DNA from: Fidelibacterota bacterium
GTDB taxonomy: Bacteria; Fidelibacterota; UBA2242; JAFGTP01
Direction: 5' to 3'
Length of the DNA stretch: 8,611 bases
Assembly: GCA_029939785.1 (NCBI GenBank)
Contig: JAOZSG010000020.1
Coordinates: forward strand, 9,310-17,920
The position numbers and the translations under genes were made by a program. This document shows positions 7,600 through 8,611 of this stretch, piece by piece (position 1 is the first letter of the stretch; each line of letters begins with the position of its first letter). The notes under the pieces were generated by a model that was given only the letters and a program-made list of their open reading frames with translations, was not told the origin of the DNA and searched no databases.

Positions 7600-7616
7600 A
7601 TTTCATAGGAATTAAA

Positions 7617-8405
7617 ATGAATAGAGAATTATTAATAAAATTATTAAAACAGGTGCAAGATAAAGACCTTTCAGTTGATCAGGCATTATCAAAAATTAAA
7701 CTGGATCCTTTTGAAAAATTCAGTCATTCTCTCATTGATCGTCATAGAGAAATTCGCAAAGGTCATCCTGAAGTTATTTACTGTGAAAGTAAAAATGCTG
7801 AGCAAATATCAGATATTATATCACGATTGCTACCGGACACTTTTAATATAATTGCCACAAGAATTGACCAGGATAAAGTCAATGCTCTTAAAAAAATTTC
7901 AGATAAAATTGAGTATCATGCCAATGCTAGAATTGCAATTATAAACCGAAAAAAAATAGTAAGAAATAATGGAATGATTCTTGTCATGACAGGTGGGACT
8001 TCTGATATTCCTGTTGCAGAAGAAGCAGCATTAACGGCTGAAGCAATGGGGAATAGGGTAGAGCGAGTATATGATGTTGGTGTTGCCGGATTACACAGAC
8101 TTCTTGCAAATTTAAAAATTATTGATCAAGCCACTGTAATTATTGCTGTTGCCGGAATGGAAGGAGCACTTGCAGGAGTTGTAGCCGGATTGAATGATAA
8201 ACCTGTGATTGCAGTACCAACTTCAGTTGGTTATGGAGCAAACTTTAAGGGTGTCTCTGCTTTATTGACCATGCTAAATTCATGTGCTGGCGGAATTACT
8301 GTTGTAAATATTGATAATGGATTTGGTGCAGGATATGCTGCCGGGTTAATTAATAGGCAGGTTGAGAACCTGGTTAATCGTATTAGTGATGGAGAGTTGG
8401 AGTGA
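7617..8405 (+). CDS. larB: Nickel-pincer cofactor biosynthesis protein LarB
   Basis: 262 residues, a normal LarB length. LarB carboxylates the pyridinium ring of nicotinic acid adenine dinucleotide and releases AMP, the first step toward the nickel-pincer nucleotide of lactate racemase-type enzymes (LarA family). The N-terminal part carries LIDRHREIRKGHPEVIYCESK (39-59), matching the conserved HR-x-x-R-x-G-x-PEVI motif. Residues about 118-250 are the PurE/AIR-carboxylase-like domain: MTGGTSDIPVAEEA (124-137), DVGVAGLHRL (153-162), VAGMEGALAGVVAG (178-191), VPTSVGYGANFKG (200-212) and NSCAGGITVVNIDNGFGAGY (221-240). C223 matches the position where the Lactobacillus enzyme forms a cysteine adduct with substrate (from memory). 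The ATG has AGGA at 7607-7610 with a 6-nt spacer. The last six residues, SDGELE, are encoded by a tandem repeat. No larC, larE or larA is visible; they may follow to the right. Confidence 0.95.
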   Translation: MNRELLIKLLKQVQDKDLSVDQALSKIKLDPFEKFSHSLIDRHREIRKGHPEVIYCESKNAEQISDIISRLLPDTFNIIATRIDQDKVNALKKISDKIEYHANARIAIINRKKIVRNNGMILVMTGGTSDIPVAEEAALTAEAMGNRVERVYDVGVAGLHRLLANLKIIDQATVIIAVAGMEGALAGVVAGLNDKPVIAVPTSVGYGANFKGVSALLTMLNSCAGGITVVNIDNGFGAGYAAGLINRQVENLVNRISDGELE

Positions 8406-8572
8406 TGGAGAGTTGGAATGATGGAGAGTTGGAGTGATGGAGAATTGGAGTGATGGAGAATTGGAGTGATGGAGAATTGGAGTGATGGAGAATTGGAATG
8501 ATGGAGAGTTGGAATGATGGAGAGTTGGAGTGATGGAGAGTTGGAGTGATGGAGAATTGGAGTGATGGAGAA
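8385..8572 (+). repeat. 16-bp minisatellite, 11.75 copies, overlapping the larB stop codon
   Basis: Consensus AGTGATGGAGAGTTGG. Eleven full units run from 8385 to 8560, followed by a 12-nt partial copy to 8572. Every unit is exactly 16 bp. Variation is limited to unit position 2 (G or A) and position 12 (G or A). Each unit is itself two related octamers (AGTGATGG and AGARTTGG). The first unit encodes the C-terminus of LarB, and the larB TGA (8403-8405) is in the second unit. Since 16 is not a multiple of three, the reading frame moves by one each unit. The unit contains TGATG, a stop/start overlap. Confidence 0.97.
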
Positions 8573-8611
8573 ACGTTATTATAAAAAAAATAAAAATCGA
8601 GGTTATATGCA
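8565..8611 (+). other. Possible start of a downstream gene, with GAGG ribosome binding site
   Basis: An ATG at 8565 in the last repeat copy opens a frame (MEKRYYKKNKNRGYM...) still open at the window end. In the same frame an ATG at 8607 is preceded by GAGG at 8599-8602 with a 4-nt spacer, the same motif used before etfB, etfA, acd and the CsgG/PEGA gene. The ATG at 8607 is the likelier true start of a gene beyond the edge. Too little is present to name it; larC or another lar gene would be a reasonable guess from context only. Confidence 0.35.

Larger units (their letters stand above)
7287..7616. other. 330-bp divergent intergenic region between etfB and larB
   Basis: No plausible gene is seen on either strand. 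The region must hold the minus-strand promoter for the etf operon and the plus-strand promoter for larB. A TATAAT on the minus strand (ATTATA at 7394-7399) is the best -10-like match for etfB but has no good -35 partner. The larB side shows only AT-rich stretches, such as TATATT near 7440-7446. Other contents are a 13-bp palindrome (7511-7523), the 9-bp repeat/inverted repeat (7530-7599) and the larB ribosome binding site AGGA at 7607-7610. Promoter calls are tentative. Confidence 0.6.

Noticed and set aside
8385..8572. CRISPR array
   Set aside because: The repeats are directly abutting 16-mers with no spacers, and no cas gene is nearby. It is a minisatellite.
8389..8584. Second TGATG chain, offset by one repeat unit (starts at 8389, 8421, 8453, 8485, 8517, 8549)
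   Set aside because: It is a by-product of the repeat geometry. It does not begin at the larB stop and ends at a TAA at 8582-8584, so it does not link two genes.

Overview
The window is strongly AT-rich (by eye around 30% G+C, not computed) and holds six protein-coding genes, one of which runs off the left edge. All look intact. No rRNA, tRNA, CRISPR array, insertion sequence or phage gene was seen. The gene content suggests an anaerobic, Gram-negative-type bacterium of the FCB or a neighbouring candidate phylum (Cloacimonadota-, Marinimicrobia- or Delongbacteria-like). The evidence is a CsgG-like/PEGA/outer-membrane-type fusion protein with a typical signal peptide, a clostridial-type electron transfer flavoprotein, a nickel-pincer cofactor gene, and interspersed repeats of kinds common in such genomes. 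This placement is inference from gene style and is not a firm assignment.

Left part, minus strand (1-3528): a soluble hybrid sensor kinase (REC-PAS-HisKA-HATPase, then the start of a degenerate receiver cut by the edge) lies 56 bp downstream of a secreted 503-residue protein. That protein has a CsgG/LpoB-like domain, a PEGA domain and a beta-rich C-terminus. The two genes may be co-transcribed and could couple envelope state to signalling, but this is untested. A perfect 19-bp inverted repeat and a GC-richer interspersed repeat separate them from the next operon.

Centre, minus strand (3722-7286): a compact etfB-etfA-acd operon. Both junctions are TAATG stop/start overlaps with a GAGG ribosome binding site 7 nt upstream, so the three products are probably made in a coupled way. 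EtfAB would exchange electrons with the long-type (566 aa) acyl-CoA dehydrogenase. The EtfB motif at residues 119-133 is of the type found in flavin-bifurcating ETFs.

Right part, plus strand (7287-8611): a 330-bp divergent intergenic region carries a 9-bp tandem array folded as an inverted repeat. It is followed by larB, the first enzyme of nickel-pincer nucleotide synthesis. The stop codon of larB lies inside a 16-bp minisatellite of 11.75 copies. Because the unit contains TGATG, the repeat reads as a chain of stop/start-overlapping 10-residue minicistrons that leads from the larB stop into a reading frame open at the right edge. This is the most unusual structure in the window.
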